Positions 33,377-41,666 are shown, counted from the stretch's first letter. The stretch is 43,936 bases of DNA from Candidatus Babeliaceae bacterium (GCA_019744895.1 JAIETV010000013.1:1-43936); one strand, 5' to 3'. The notes: generated by a model not told the origin, from the letters alone. Made by a program: numbers and translations.

Positions 33377-33424
33377 TTGACATTTATGTGTCAAATGAAC
33401 CAATATAAAATGGATATACCATTT
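33377..33424 (+). promoter_or_regulatory. two inverted repeats before the lysine-rich protein gene
   Basis: The first repeat is TTGACA and TGTCAA with a 6-base spacer (33377-33394); its left arm is also a perfect -35 hexamer. The second is AAATGG and CCATTT with a 5-base spacer (33408-33424), directly before the AAGGAG ribosome site. A -10 could be TATAAA at 33404-33409, although its 21-bp spacing from TTGACA is long. An operator arrangement is likely. Confidence 0.5.
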
Positions 33425-33437
33425 ATAAGGAGAAATC

Positions 33438-33566
33438 ATGGTAAAGAAAGTTACCAAGAAAACTGCTTCTGCGCCTAAGCGTCGTAAAGCGGTTAAGTCT
33501 ACCAAAGCCAAAGCTGCTAAACGCAGCGCTAAAAAATCTAAAAAAAGTATTTTTAGCTGGTTTTAA
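33438..33566 (+). CDS. 42-residue lysine-rich basic protein, histone-H1-like tail
   Basis: This short gene starts with ATG after a perfect AAGGAG ribosome site (five-base spacing). It encodes 42 residues with 14 lysines and 3 arginines and no acidic residue. The bulk is alanine/serine/lysine low-complexity sequence like the tails of chlamydial histone-like proteins or H1, ending in the hydrophobic SIFSWF. Nucleic-acid binding or nucleoid compaction is a reasonable guess from composition alone. An independent transcription unit is indicated by two inverted repeats upstream and a strong terminator-like hairpin downstream. Confidence 0.7.
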   Translation: MVKKVTKKTASAPKRRKAVKSTKAKAAKRSAKKSKKSIFSWF

Positions 33567-33578
33567 TTCTTAAGAATT

Positions 33579-33618
33579 ACGTACGCCCAGTCAACAAGTA
33601 CAGGGCGTACGTTTAGTT
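33579..33618 (+). terminator. hairpin after the lysine-rich protein gene
   Basis: ACGTACGCCC (33579-33588) and GGGCGTACGT (33603-33612) form a perfect 10-bp stem with a 14-base loop, starting 12 bases after the stop codon. The following TTTAGTT is a weak U-tract, so it may act as a terminator or as an mRNA-stabilising 3' hairpin. Confidence 0.6.
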
Positions 33619-33841
33619 GCTAAAAACATCTCTCTCTGCTTCTGATAATTACTACTCTCTTATTTCGCTTCAATCAAAAAGCCCCGCAATAAAAATTTTA
33701 TCGCCCTCCCCCTCCTTACATGGGCCTCCCGGCGCCTTGCGTTGCTGAGCGCAACGCCCGTGCTTGGGTGCGCCATGAATCCGGGATCGCGCCTAAGCTT
33801 GGAATGAAAAATGAAGGACAATGAAGGACGATGAAAAAACG

Positions 33842-33883
33842 AATTAAAATAAACCATCGCATCGGTTTGCACCAATGCGATGG
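33842..33883 (-). terminator. Rho-independent terminator for recF
   Basis: CCATCGCAT (33854-33862) and ATGCGATGG (33875-33883) form a perfect 9-bp stem. It extends by GGT and ACC inside, after one mismatch, to a TTGC loop. On the minus strand it is followed by TTTATTTTAATTC, a good U-tract. It lies about 190 bp after the recF stop. Confidence 0.65.
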
Positions 33884-33900
33884 AAAAAAGGAGAGTAGTA

Positions 33901-33945
33901 ATGAAGCCTAGTTATAGTCACCCTGGTGAGGGTTGCCTGGGTTAG
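33901..33945 (+). CDS. possible 14-codon leader peptide
   Basis: The ATG is preceded by AAAAAAGGAG, an excellent ribosome site with eight-base spacing, and the frame MKPSYSHPGEGCLG stops at 33943-33945. A small hairpin (33920-33933) lies inside. No downstream plus-strand gene follows that it could regulate, so it may be a remnant or chance. Confidence 0.2.
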   Translation: MKPSYSHPGEGCLG

Positions 33946-33958
33946 TGCCCGGAGCTCT

Positions 33959-34000
33959 ATGAAATTTATAATTTTTTTTAATAAAATGTTATTAATATAG
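33959..34000 (+). CDS. possible 13-codon hydrophobic peptide
   Basis: GGAG lies six bases before the ATG. The product MKFIIFFNKMLLI is wholly hydrophobic apart from two lysines and an asparagine, like a small membrane peptide. At this length it could be chance in AT-rich sequence. Confidence 0.15.
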   Translation: MKFIIFFNKMLLI

Positions 34001-34074
34001 TATATATCTTAACAGTATTTGTGTCTTTGTCAACTCTTTTAAAAAAGAAAAAGCCTATATCTTCGATGTCTATT

Positions 34075-35217
34075 TCAGGCTGAAATTTCTGGGTTATTTG
34101 AAAGTTTATTATTTGGAATAATAGCCACCAGATCGTTAGAATCAAGATTTATGAGATTAAAATTTCCATTATTTTGGCATAACGAGGACAAAAGATGATT
34201 AGGTTGAGGCGTGGTTATAATAAGTTGTACCTTGAGTTCAAATAATAGTGCTAAGAGCTTACAAACACGTGTTTCATCAAAATCAGTAATAAAATCATCT
34301 ATAAGAAAGGTAATAAGGTTATCAGACGATCTTTTTAATAAAAGGCGAGCTTGAGCTATTTTTAAGAGCATAATAGCGAGTTTTTGTTGGCCGCGAGAAG
34401 CAAAATTACGCGAATTTCGCTCGTATACCAAAAACTCAATATCATCAAGATGGGGACCATAAAGGGTGCGCTGCGCTCTCAATTCATCTTCAAGGAGATG
34501 CTTTTGATCGTCAGGCGTTATTAAACTGCGCTTTTCTAAATAGTTTATGGTTAAAAAGCTTTGTGTAGCTGCAGTGTCGTATAATTTTGTTATTTCAGCA
34601 ATTTGTAAGGATAATTGTGTCAAATACTCTTTTCTATAACGAACTATTTGCTGTGAGACGTTCATGAGTTGGTCTGTCCAAATATCGTACTGGTCCTGAT
34701 GAAATGGGTGATCTTGTAGTAACTTTGTTCTCTGGATAAGAATTTTACGTAAAGATCGAAGGAGGTTGTGGTAATGGGGCTCATGAACAGATATTGCATT
34801 ATCAATAAATAATCTACGTGTTTCTGGATAACCCTTAATACAAAGAAGATCATCTTCTATAAAGGTTACTACCTTGTATATTTTCATTAATTCATCATAA
34901 GTATTAATAGATGCACCGTTAACTTTTATAATACGTTTTTTGCCGGCAACACCTATAAATAGGGTATCAGTAGCGGTAGCTATCTGAATAGTAAACCCTG
35001 CAGATTCTTGCGGATTATCATAGTATAGTTCTGCAGGTACATGCGTCCTAAAAGAACGCAAGTGACTGCCATAATGAAGCGCTTCAAGCAGGGACGTTTT
35101 ACCCGAGCCATTGCTTCCCTGAACTATAGTAACTCCTGGTTTATCCCCATGAGTAATATCAAATAGCGCTTGCTTAAAGCAACGAAAATTTTTTAATGAG
35201 ATACGTGTTATAGGCAT
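34075..35217 (-). CDS. recF: DNA replication and repair protein RecF
   Basis: The 380-residue SMC-like ATPase has Walker A GSNGSGKT (34-41), the RecF segment LRSFRTHVP just after it, the signature-like SRGQQKLAIMLLKIAQ and a Walker B FLIDDFITDFD. RecF, with RecO and RecR, loads RecA at single-strand gaps. RecJ and RuvC, which work in the same pathway, are also encoded in this window. The gene starts 5 bp after the dnaN stop, the usual dnaN-recF order. A terminator lies about 190 bp downstream. Confidence 0.93.
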   Translation of the reverse strand: MPITRISLKNFRCFKQALFDITHGDKPGVTIVQGSNGSGKTSLLEALHYGSHLRSFRTHVPAELYYDNPQESAGFTIQIATATDTLFIGVAGKKRIIKVNGASINTYDELMKIYKVVTFIEDDLLCIKGYPETRRLFIDNAISVHEPHYHNLLRSLRKILIQRTKLLQDHPFHQDQYDIWTDQLMNVSQQIVRYRKEYLTQLSLQIAEITKLYDTAATQSFLTINYLEKRSLITPDDQKHLLEDELRAQRTLYGPHLDDIEFLVYERNSRNFASRGQQKLAIMLLKIAQARLLLKRSSDNLITFLIDDFITDFDETRVCKLLALLFELKVQLIITTPQPNHLLSSLCQNNGNFNLINLDSNDLVAIIPNNKLSNNPEISA

Positions 35218-35222
35218 ACTAC

Positions 35223-36347
35223 TTAATTTTGTGATTGAGCTGCTGAAACGGGCATTACAAGATACAATCTTTTTATCTTCTCAGAAGCGGCCTCGAATAT
35301 AATAGGTTTACTTGCTGAGTGGAGATAAAATTTTATATTCTCCTCAAAGCTCTGCACGCCACTAAGAAGATAGGGTGCATAAAACCGTACATCAATTTCA
35401 TCATGGGTATACTCATACAGAGGAACGCGGTCATTGAGCTTGCCTACTTCCTTATTATTCATGACAACATGTACGGTGTTATGTGAAAATTTAAATTGAG
35501 TTGCTATAAATTGCCCTGAAAGAAGGCATGTTGATCTTTTAAGAGTCTTGAGAAAGTGTGCACGATCAAGCTTTGCGGCATGGAAGCCATCTTTTTGTAA
35601 AATAGGCTGATATTTAGGGAATGTGTCAACCAAGAGTTTTGAAAAGAAATTAAAATGTTGGCCAGAAAAAACAAGCTGTGAAGAGCATGTACCTAAAAAA
35701 AGAGCCGTATCTTGATACGACTCAAGTATTTTTTTGAGTTCAAAAACTGCGCGGCGTGGCAAAAGCCATGACTGTGCTGTTTCTAGCGTAAATTCAGTAG
35801 AACTTACTTGCGCCAAACTATGACCATCTGTTGCCGTCATTTTAAATGTTTCTGGTGATACTTCTATAAAAAGCCCATTAAGCGCTGGGTTTGAGTTGTT
35901 TTGAGGTACCAAAAAGCTGACACTTTCTAACATTGATTTTAATGTTTCACTTTCAACCTGCATAAGATTTTCTATACGTTCTGGCAATGGTGGGAATTCG
36001 CTTGCCTCTTTAATATTTAACGTTAAATGTACATCATCACAGGTAATATTGAGCTGATTCTCCCGTAATTCTAGGGTAATAGTATTATTTAATTCTTTAA
36101 CGATATCAAAAATACGTTTTCCCGGAACAAGAAATTGCTCTGCTTGACGAAAATCACTTTCAATTATAGGGCAACTTGCCTGTAAGCTTATTTCTAAATC
36201 GGTACTCTTTAAAATTAATTCTTTAGCGCCGATATGAAACATAATACAACTGGTTGCATCAAGTGTTGTTCTGCGCGTGCAAATAGGTTGCATAGCAGTT
36301 AAAACAGATAACAGTTCTTTTTGTTCAATAATAAATTTTTTTTCCAT
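35223..36347 (-). CDS. dnaN: DNA polymerase III beta subunit (sliding clamp)
   Basis: The 374-residue product has the three-domain clamp plan. Family segments include the N-terminal LLSVLTAMQPICTRR, LNGLFIEVSPETFKMTATDGHSLA in domain II, and a C-terminal YLVMPV ending. The ring-shaped dimer tethers the polymerase to DNA and recruits repair proteins. recF follows after 5 bp. dnaA is not upstream; instead there is a divergent outer-membrane protein gene. The position next to recF is conserved, but dnaA-dnaN linkage is lost. Confidence 0.95.
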   Translation of the reverse strand: MEKKFIIEQKELLSVLTAMQPICTRRTTLDATSCIMFHIGAKELILKSTDLEISLQASCPIIESDFRQAEQFLVPGKRIFDIVKELNNTITLELRENQLNITCDDVHLTLNIKEASEFPPLPERIENLMQVESETLKSMLESVSFLVPQNNSNPALNGLFIEVSPETFKMTATDGHSLAQVSSTEFTLETAQSWLLPRRAVFELKKILESYQDTALFLGTCSSQLVFSGQHFNFFSKLLVDTFPKYQPILQKDGFHAAKLDRAHFLKTLKRSTCLLSGQFIATQFKFSHNTVHVVMNNKEVGKLNDRVPLYEYTHDEIDVRFYAPYLLSGVQSFEENIKFYLHSASKPIIFEAASEKIKRLYLVMPVSAAQSQN

Positions 36348-36384
36348 GAATCTCTATAATAGGTAGTATGTAAAAGTAAGTAAC

Positions 36385-36398
36385 TATACTATAGTATA
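36385..36398. promoter_or_regulatory. palindromic -10 region between dnaN and the barrel protein gene
   Basis: TATACTATAGTATA is a perfect 14-bp palindrome, so both strands read TATACT. On the minus strand it is preceded by TATGG and lies 46 bases before dnaN. On the plus strand it lies about 105 bases before the next gene. It can be a bidirectional promoter core, an operator, or both. Confidence 0.5.
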
Positions 36399-36495
36399 CC
36401 ATAGCACAACTCTTTTGACGCTCAAAAAATTATATTGACTTTGGAAAATATAAAAAACTATCTTCAGTAATGATTTTTAAGAAGGGAAAATATCT

Positions 36496-37104
36496 ATGAA
36501 AAATAAAAAAAAAGTTTATCTAGTTTTAAGCTTGTGGTTACTTAGTTCATGCTTTAATGTACAGACAAAAAAAGATGTAATACTAGAATTTAAAGCCGCA
36601 TATTTAAGGCCAATCGATTGTGTTTTTAAAAATATTTATGGCGGCGGCGCGCTCTTTGGCCCAGAGCTTACGTGGAATATTTTTAGAAGCGTTTATGGCT
36701 TTGCAAGCTATAATTATTTTACAAAAAATGGTAAATCTATCGGTTTGAACACACCTACAAAAGCAACTATGCAAGTCCTTGCCGTCGGTTTAAAATTTAT
36801 GGGGTGCGTTGCTCATCATGCACGTCTTTATGGAGGTCTTGGTTTTGAACCGATCTACCTTTACACAAAAAACTGTTCACCGTACGTTGTACAGGAAACA
36901 AAAAAATGGGGTTTTGGCGGCATTGCAAAATTTGGTGCCTATATTGATTTACCACATAATGTGGTACTTGATTTATTTGCAGATTATTCATTTGTTAAAG
37001 TTTCTCCTGGTTGCTGCACAAACCCTAATCTGTATGTTCAACAAACTAAAGCGGATGTAAGTGGCTTTATCTTTGGAGCAGGAGTTGGTTATAATTTTAA
37101 TTAA
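36496..37104 (+). CDS. exported outer-membrane beta-barrel protein candidate
   Basis: The 202-residue protein has a signal peptide (about residues 1-24; a lipoprotein-type cysteine in LSSCF is also possible). It then has alternating hydrophobic beta-strand segments such as LYGGLGFEPIYLYTK, NVVLDLFADYSFVKV and the final VSGFIFGAGVGYNFN. A C-terminal strand ending in an aromatic plus one residue is typical of outer-membrane barrels. The size fits an eight-stranded barrel of the OmpA/OmpW type. It suggests a Gram-negative envelope. The ribosome site GAAGGG precedes the ATG. The YVTN propeller gene follows 13 bp downstream. Confidence 0.65.
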   Translation: MKNKKKVYLVLSLWLLSSCFNVQTKKDVILEFKAAYLRPIDCVFKNIYGGGALFGPELTWNIFRSVYGFASYNYFTKNGKSIGLNTPTKATMQVLAVGLKFMGCVAHHARLYGGLGFEPIYLYTKNCSPYVVQETKKWGFGGIAKFGAYIDLPHNVVLDLFADYSFVKVSPGCCTNPNLYVQQTKADVSGFIFGAGVGYNFN

Positions 37105-37117
37105 AAGTGCTATATAT

Positions 37118-39397
37118 ATGCATATAAAAAAATATTTTTTTTCTTTTGCAATCATCATTATTTTTCACGAGTGTCAGGCTCAATCAAGCAATTCTATAGT
37201 TGCAACTATAGAATCATTTGATGTACCCATAGGTATAACAAAAAATCCCTTACAAGATTTAGTGTACGTAACAAATTTAATCGGCAACACCATAAGCATT
37301 ATTAGAGGTGGAACAAATACGACGCAAGTGATTGTGAATGATTTATATAACCCGTTAGGCATAGCAATAACACCTGATGGAAAATATGCTTATGTTGCTA
37401 ATAGTGGTAACAATACGGTAGCGGTTATTGATCTAGTAACGAATGAGATTATAACAAGTATATCGGGTTTTAATAAACCATATGCTCTTGCAATAACGCC
37501 TGATGGTAAATACGCGTATGTCACTAATAATCCTGCGTTTACCTTTAGGCATTGTGATGCTACGTATCGAGATTCTGTTACTGGTAATGTGCTTGTTATC
37601 GATATAGGCACTAACACTCTTATTGATACTCCTGATCTAGATTCTGGCTTTGATAATCCTACAGGGATAGCAATAACACCTGACGGCAGGTATGCCTATG
37701 TGGCCAATTCAACAGGTACTAGCGTGAGTATTATAGAGTTAGAAACTAATACTATTTATGATTCAATTTCAGGATTTGATGGGCCTAATGCTCTAGCCAT
37801 AACACCCGATGGTAGGTATGCCTATGTGGCCAATCTAGGAAATGGGAGTGTTAATGTTATTGACATAGAAAATTCTATCGTCCTTGATACTCCTGATTTA
37901 GATTCTAGCGTGGGTAATCCTTCAAATATCGCGATAACTCCCAACGGTGAATATGCCTACGTAACAAACGATACGAGTGTGACGGTAATAGCTACAACTA
38001 ATAACTCTATTGTAACAGCACCAGACTTACAAGAAAATTTTCTTTCTGCACGAGGTATTGTTATTTCTGCTGACGGTCAGTTTGCGTATGTAGCAAATGC
38101 ATATGGAAATAGCGTTAGTATTATAAACGTTGCCGAGAATCAATTAGTTACACCAGGTATAACCCCAGGTTTTTATTCTCCTAGAGGTATAGCCATAACC
38201 CCTAATGGTTACTATGGCTACGTTACTAATGCTAGTGGTAAAAGTATAAGTGTAATAGAGCTTGTCAGTAATACTTTGTTGAGTGTCCCTAGTCTCAACA
38301 GAGAGAATTCAGGCCTTGATTCTCCGGCTGCTATTGCTATAACATCTGATGGCAGGTATGCCTATGTAACAAGCATATCCTTTACGTCTTTTGTCTACGT
38401 AATAAATTTAGAAACTAATATGGTTCTTGATACTCCCGATTTGCAGGTTAACTTTGGTATCCCCGTGAATATAGCGATAACCCCTGACAATAAATACGTA
38501 TATATACCATCTCTTTCCTATGATAGCGTAAAAGTTATAGAAACAGAAAGTAATACCATACTAAATACTCCGAATCTAGAATTGGCATTTAGTGACCCTT
38601 ATTCTTTAGCAATAACGCCTGATGGTAAGTATGTCTATGTAACCAATTCCAATGCTAACAGTGTGAGTGTAATTGAGATTGAGACTAACACTGTGCTTGA
38701 TACGCCTGGTCTTGCTGTGGGTTTTGATGCCCCCAAAGGCGTAGCGATAACTCCTGATGGAAGGTACGCTTATGTAACAAATGCCGCTGGTAACAGTGTG
38801 AGTGCGATTGATATTAAGACTAACAACGTGCTTGATACACCTGGTCTTGCTATGGGCTTTGATTCTCCCAATGCTTTAGCGATAACCCCTGATGGAAAAT
38901 ATGCTTATGTAACAAATTACACGGGCAACAGCGTAACGGTTGTAGATATAACCACTAATACCGTACTTGATACACCTGGTTTAGATTCAGGTTTTAATTT
39001 GCCTACAGGACTAGCAATAACTCCTGATGGAAGGTATGTCTATGTAACGAATTTAAGTGGCAATAGTGTAACCGTTATAGGAGCTACTGCTACCGGGGTG
39101 CAAAGCCCTGAAAATGCTAAGGTATGTACGAAAAAGAATATTTTTATTGGTCAAATAGATACATATAATAGTGTTACATGGTCAGCGCCTACAACAGGAA
39201 TACCACCTTCTTCTTATCGCATTTATCGTGATGCTTCTTTAACAAATCTCTTAGCCGTCGTTCCGGCTTCAGGCATTTTGCAGTATGAAGAGCATAATGT
39301 TAAACCTTATCACAGCAGACTGTATTATATTGTTTCTGCAGATGCTTTTGGTGGCCTTTCTTCAGCTGCTGTTACGCAATTACGTACATGCTCTTAG
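37118..39397 (+). CDS. exported YVTN beta-propeller protein with C-terminal fibronectin-type-III-like domain
   Basis: The start at 37118 gives a signal peptide (MHIKKYFFSFAIIIIF, cleavage near CQA). A longer frame from 37061 would run into the previous gene. The 759-residue product has 14 repeats of about 42-50 residues with the core AITPDGKYAYVTN and NSVSVIDxxTNTVLDTP. Fourteen blades equal two seven-bladed propellers, an inference from the count. The last 100 residues look like a fibronectin type III domain (TYNSVTWSAP, SYRIYRDASLTN, LYYIVSADAFGG). YVTN proteins are surface layer or binding proteins in many microbes; an adhesin or receptor role is likely but unproven. The 3' end overlaps proS by 4 bp on the other strand. 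Confidence 0.85.
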   Translation: MHIKKYFFSFAIIIIFHECQAQSSNSIVATIESFDVPIGITKNPLQDLVYVTNLIGNTISIIRGGTNTTQVIVNDLYNPLGIAITPDGKYAYVANSGNNTVAVIDLVTNEIITSISGFNKPYALAITPDGKYAYVTNNPAFTFRHCDATYRDSVTGNVLVIDIGTNTLIDTPDLDSGFDNPTGIAITPDGRYAYVANSTGTSVSIIELETNTIYDSISGFDGPNALAITPDGRYAYVANLGNGSVNVIDIENSIVLDTPDLDSSVGNPSNIAITPNGEYAYVTNDTSVTVIATTNNSIVTAPDLQENFLSARGIVISADGQFAYVANAYGNSVSIINVAENQLVTPGITPGFYSPRGIAITPNGYYGYVTNASGKSISVIELVSNTLLSVPSLNRENSGLDSPAAIAITSDGRYAYVTSISFTSFVYVINLETNMVLDTPDLQVNFGIPVNIAITPDNKYVYIPSLSYDSVKVIETESNTILNTPNLELAFSDPYSLAITPDGKYVYVTNSNANSVSVIEIETNTVLDTPGLAVGFDAPKGVAITPDGRYAYVTNAAGNSVSAIDIKTNNVLDTPGLAMGFDSPNALAITPDGKYAYVTNYTGNSVTVVDITTNTVLDTPGLDSGFNLPTGLAITPDGRYVYVTNLSGNSVTVIGATATGVQSPENAKVCTKKNIFIGQIDTYNSVTWSAPTTGIPPSSYRIYRDASLTNLLAVVPASGILQYEEHNVKPYHSRLYYIVSADAFGGLSSAAVTQLRTCS

Positions 39398-40869
39398 TAA
39401 GATTTTGCTACCATTACATCACTTGGGCTTTCAAGATCACAATTAAAGCAATGTAAAAATTGTTTTTCTTCGATCAAGCATCTGGTTGTTGCTTGATACT
39501 CTTTGAGCGCTGCTTCACAAATAGGCGAGCGGCACCACCCTGTTTGATAAAAGCCGCCTTTATTTTTAAGATCGTCAGCAAAATCAATAAGCTTTGCAAC
39601 TTTATGCCATTGGCGCGCTCGTCGGGCGCGTGCACGTTCAAAAAGCATAGTTTGTATACTCTGAAGTTCTTTTTCAATAACTTCAAGTAAATCTTGCCAT
39701 GTAACCGTTTGTTTTTCGCCCGTTAAGCGGTTAGTTATAACTACTGACTGTTGGATAATATCTCGTGGGCCGATCTCGATCCGTAACGGAACACCTTTAA
39801 GTTCCCATTTATAAAACTTAGAACCGGGTGTTGTATGCGTATCTGCATCAATAGTAACCCTAAACTCGTTACCTAAAGTACCTTGTATGGCTAGAGCGGC
39901 TTTTTCGATTTGGTCGCTTGGCATATTTTTATTGAAAATAGGAATAATAATAATCTGTATCGGCGCAACGCGCGGTGGCATAATTAATCCTTTTTGGTCA
40001 CCGTGCGTCATAATGAGCGCTCCAATAAGACGGGTTGTTGCACCCCAGCTTGTAAGGTAAGGGTATGCCTCCCCGCCATTTCGATCTTGATATTTTATAC
40101 CGAATGCATGTGCAAATTGTTGCGAAATCATATGAGAAGTCCCCATTTGCAAAGCTTTGCCATCTTGCATAAGCCCTTCAAATGTCATTGTAATATCAGC
40201 GCCGGCAAATTTTTCGGATTCGGATTTTTTTCCAGCAACAACAGGAATGGCAAGGTAATTTTCCACTAGATCTATATACTCAAGTAACATAGTCTGTACC
40301 TCTAAAAGGGCTTCCTTTTCAGTCTCATGAGCAGTATGACCTTCTTGCCACCAAAATTCGGTAGTACGTAGAAAAGGGCGTGACCGCATCTCCCAACGAA
40401 CTACATTTGCCCACTGATTAATCTTTAAGGGTAAATCGCGCCATGAGCGTATCCATTGTGCAAACATATAATGAATAATAGTTTCTGATGTTGGACGAAC
40501 AACTAAAGGTTCCTCGAGTTTTTTGCCGCCTGCATGAGTAACGATAGCAAGTTCAGGGGCGAATCCTTCAATATGTTCTGCCTCTTTTTTAAAGAATGAC
40601 TCAGGTATAAGAAGCGGAAATTGGGCGTTCTGATGGCCAGTATCTTTAATTTTTTTATCGAGTATTTTCTTTATCTCTTCCCACAATGCGTATCCATAAG
40701 GTCGAATAACAATACACCCACGGACTGGGGCTTGGTCTGCAAGTTCAGCTTGAAAAACAACTTCATGATACCATTCAGAAAATGAACTGTTAATATCCGG
40801 CAATGCAGCATGTTTTTTCTGTTCATGTTGAGAACGTTCATGCGTATTGATTTTCTTCTCTGCACTCAT
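39394..40869 (-). CDS. proS: prolyl-tRNA synthetase, archaeal/eukaryote-like short type
   Basis: The 491-residue class II synthetase charges tRNA(Pro). Motif 1-2 sequences are VRPTSETIIHYMF and RWEMRSRPFLRTTEFWWQEGHTAH, with motif 3 in EIGPRDI. The long editing insertion of the E. coli-type enzyme is absent. The C-terminal extension ends with a tyrosine, as in the archaeal-like (type 3) ProRS found in some bacteria. A cysteine set near the C-terminus (WCRSPICE, FLHCFNC) may hold zinc. The ribosome site AAGG precedes the ATG. The convergent overlap with the propeller gene is 4 bp. Confidence 0.95.
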   Translation of the reverse strand: MSAEKKINTHERSQHEQKKHAALPDINSSFSEWYHEVVFQAELADQAPVRGCIVIRPYGYALWEEIKKILDKKIKDTGHQNAQFPLLIPESFFKKEAEHIEGFAPELAIVTHAGGKKLEEPLVVRPTSETIIHYMFAQWIRSWRDLPLKINQWANVVRWEMRSRPFLRTTEFWWQEGHTAHETEKEALLEVQTMLLEYIDLVENYLAIPVVAGKKSESEKFAGADITMTFEGLMQDGKALQMGTSHMISQQFAHAFGIKYQDRNGGEAYPYLTSWGATTRLIGALIMTHGDQKGLIMPPRVAPIQIIIIPIFNKNMPSDQIEKAALAIQGTLGNEFRVTIDADTHTTPGSKFYKWELKGVPLRIEIGPRDIIQQSVVITNRLTGEKQTVTWQDLLEVIEKELQSIQTMLFERARARRARQWHKVAKLIDFADDLKNKGGFYQTGWCRSPICEAALKEYQATTRCLIEEKQFLHCFNCDLESPSDVMVAKSY

Positions 40870-40981
40870 TTTTAACCTTATTTAGGAAAGTATAGTTTTT
40901 AATAGTTTACACTAATATCATCCAATTATTAAGGAGTTAATTTTTTTAAATAAGATCTACAAGAGCAGCCGTAAAAGAGGG

Positions 40982-40987
40982 TATACT
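40982..40987 (+). promoter_or_regulatory. -10 element (GGTATACT)
   Basis: TATACT preceded by GAGGG lies 26 bases before the ATG at 41014, matching the form used before several other genes here. The -35 region is not distinct. Confidence 0.45.
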
Positions 40988-41013
40988 GAAAGAAAGGGAA
41001 ACAAAAAAAAGTT

Positions 41014-41442
41014 ATGCGACGCGTTATGTGGAAAAAAAAGGGGGCTTGTTTGAAAAAATTTTTAGTGAATATGGTTTGCCTAATAACTTCTTTTTCTGGC
41101 TTTGCTCAGAATTCAGCAGAAAAATTGACAATTGCGTTAAATAAAGCTTATGAAGAGATAAGGCGTTTAGAAATAAAAAATGATGACCTCAAGCATCTTT
41201 CAGAATATTTTGAATTTTATGCCTCATGGTATGCACCTGTTACTCCAGCTACAAAAGAATTATACGACTCGCTATCAAAACAAGCGTTAGATTTAATAGA
41301 AAAAATTAAAAACATAGCAAAGCCCTTAGAGCGTAACCATAACAGAAGACTCATGGGTGCAAGTAGACTTTCTGACGAAGGCAAATTTTTTTATAAAAAA
41401 ATTATCGCCGCCCTAAGATGCAAGCTGAAAAAGCAAAAATAA
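41014..41442 (+). CDS. small exported helical protein, unknown function
   Basis: The 142-residue product has a basic N-terminus and a signal segment (FLVNMVCLITSFSGFA). An alternative TTG start at 41050, with AAGGGGG upstream, would give a conventional signal peptide beginning MKKFLVNMVC. The ATG at 41014 has GAAAGGGAA further upstream. The mature part is helical and charged (EKLTIALNKAYEEIRRLEIKN), with no recognised domain. A structured intergenic element begins seven bases after its stop. Confidence 0.55.
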   Translation: MRRVMWKKKGACLKKFLVNMVCLITSFSGFAQNSAEKLTIALNKAYEEIRRLEIKNDDLKHLSEYFEFYASWYAPVTPATKELYDSLSKQALDLIEKIKNIAKPLERNHNRRLMGASRLSDEGKFFYKKIIAALRCKLKKQK

Positions 41443-41448
41443 ATTATG

Positions 41449-41529
41449 AGACGCGCCCAGCCTGCTCTGGTTGAAGTCATTCGTGCACCCAAACAAGGAT
41501 CGAGCCTAGCGTGACTTTTTGGGGCGTCT
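41449..41529 (+). other. candidate structured RNA or repeat element
   Basis: AGACGC plus CCC (41449-41458, with one bulged G) pairs with GGG plus GCGTCT (41521-41529). Inside are two hairpins: CCAG/CTGG (41457-41470), whose first two bases compete with the outer stem, and AAGTCA/TGACTT (41474-41517). The last is followed by TTT. The element is GC-richer than its surroundings and includes GTGCACCCAAA and GGATCGAGCCTAGC, related to strings at 33760-33815. It may be the terminator of the preceding gene, a small RNA, or a repeat. It is not a tRNA, because no T-loop or anticodon arm fits. Confidence 0.4.
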
Positions 41530-41666
41530 TAATAGATAGCAGGGGCGGCACGGGCAGGCGAGAATCGAAAATTACTTGTTTTTTCTGAAAATCGGAAAAA
41601 AAATAAAAAAATCTATAAAAACCTCAAATAATTTGATTCACAGGTTTTATTCTTTACTTAAGAATG

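Larger units (their letters stand above)
33619..34074. other. GC-richer intergenic region between the basic protein gene and recF
   Basis: About 455 bases lack a convincing long gene. Positions 33715-33830 are clearly richer in G and C than the surroundings. They contain a 7-bp hairpin, GCGTTGC and GCAACGC around TGAGC (33739-33757), and the strings TTGGGTGCGC and GGATCGCGCCTAAGC. Related strings, one of them inverted, recur at about 41480-41515. Further on are a strong minus-strand terminator, a small hairpin ACCCT/AGGGT (33920-33933) and two tiny open frames with ribosome sites. The region may be a degraded repeat element. Confidence 0.55.

Noticed and set aside
33660-33875. 71-codon minus-strand frame in the GC-richer island
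   Set aside because: Its arginine-rich composition follows from the repeat sequence, there is no ribosome site and it runs into the terminator hairpin.
36348-36495. Possible replication origin upstream of dnaN
   Set aside because: The stretch is AT-rich, but I see no DnaA boxes and no dnaA gene, so only promoter elements are annotated.
41449-41529. tRNA gene
   Set aside because: The closing stem looks acceptor-like, but there is no T-loop sequence or anticodon arm and the internal hairpins do not form a cloverleaf.
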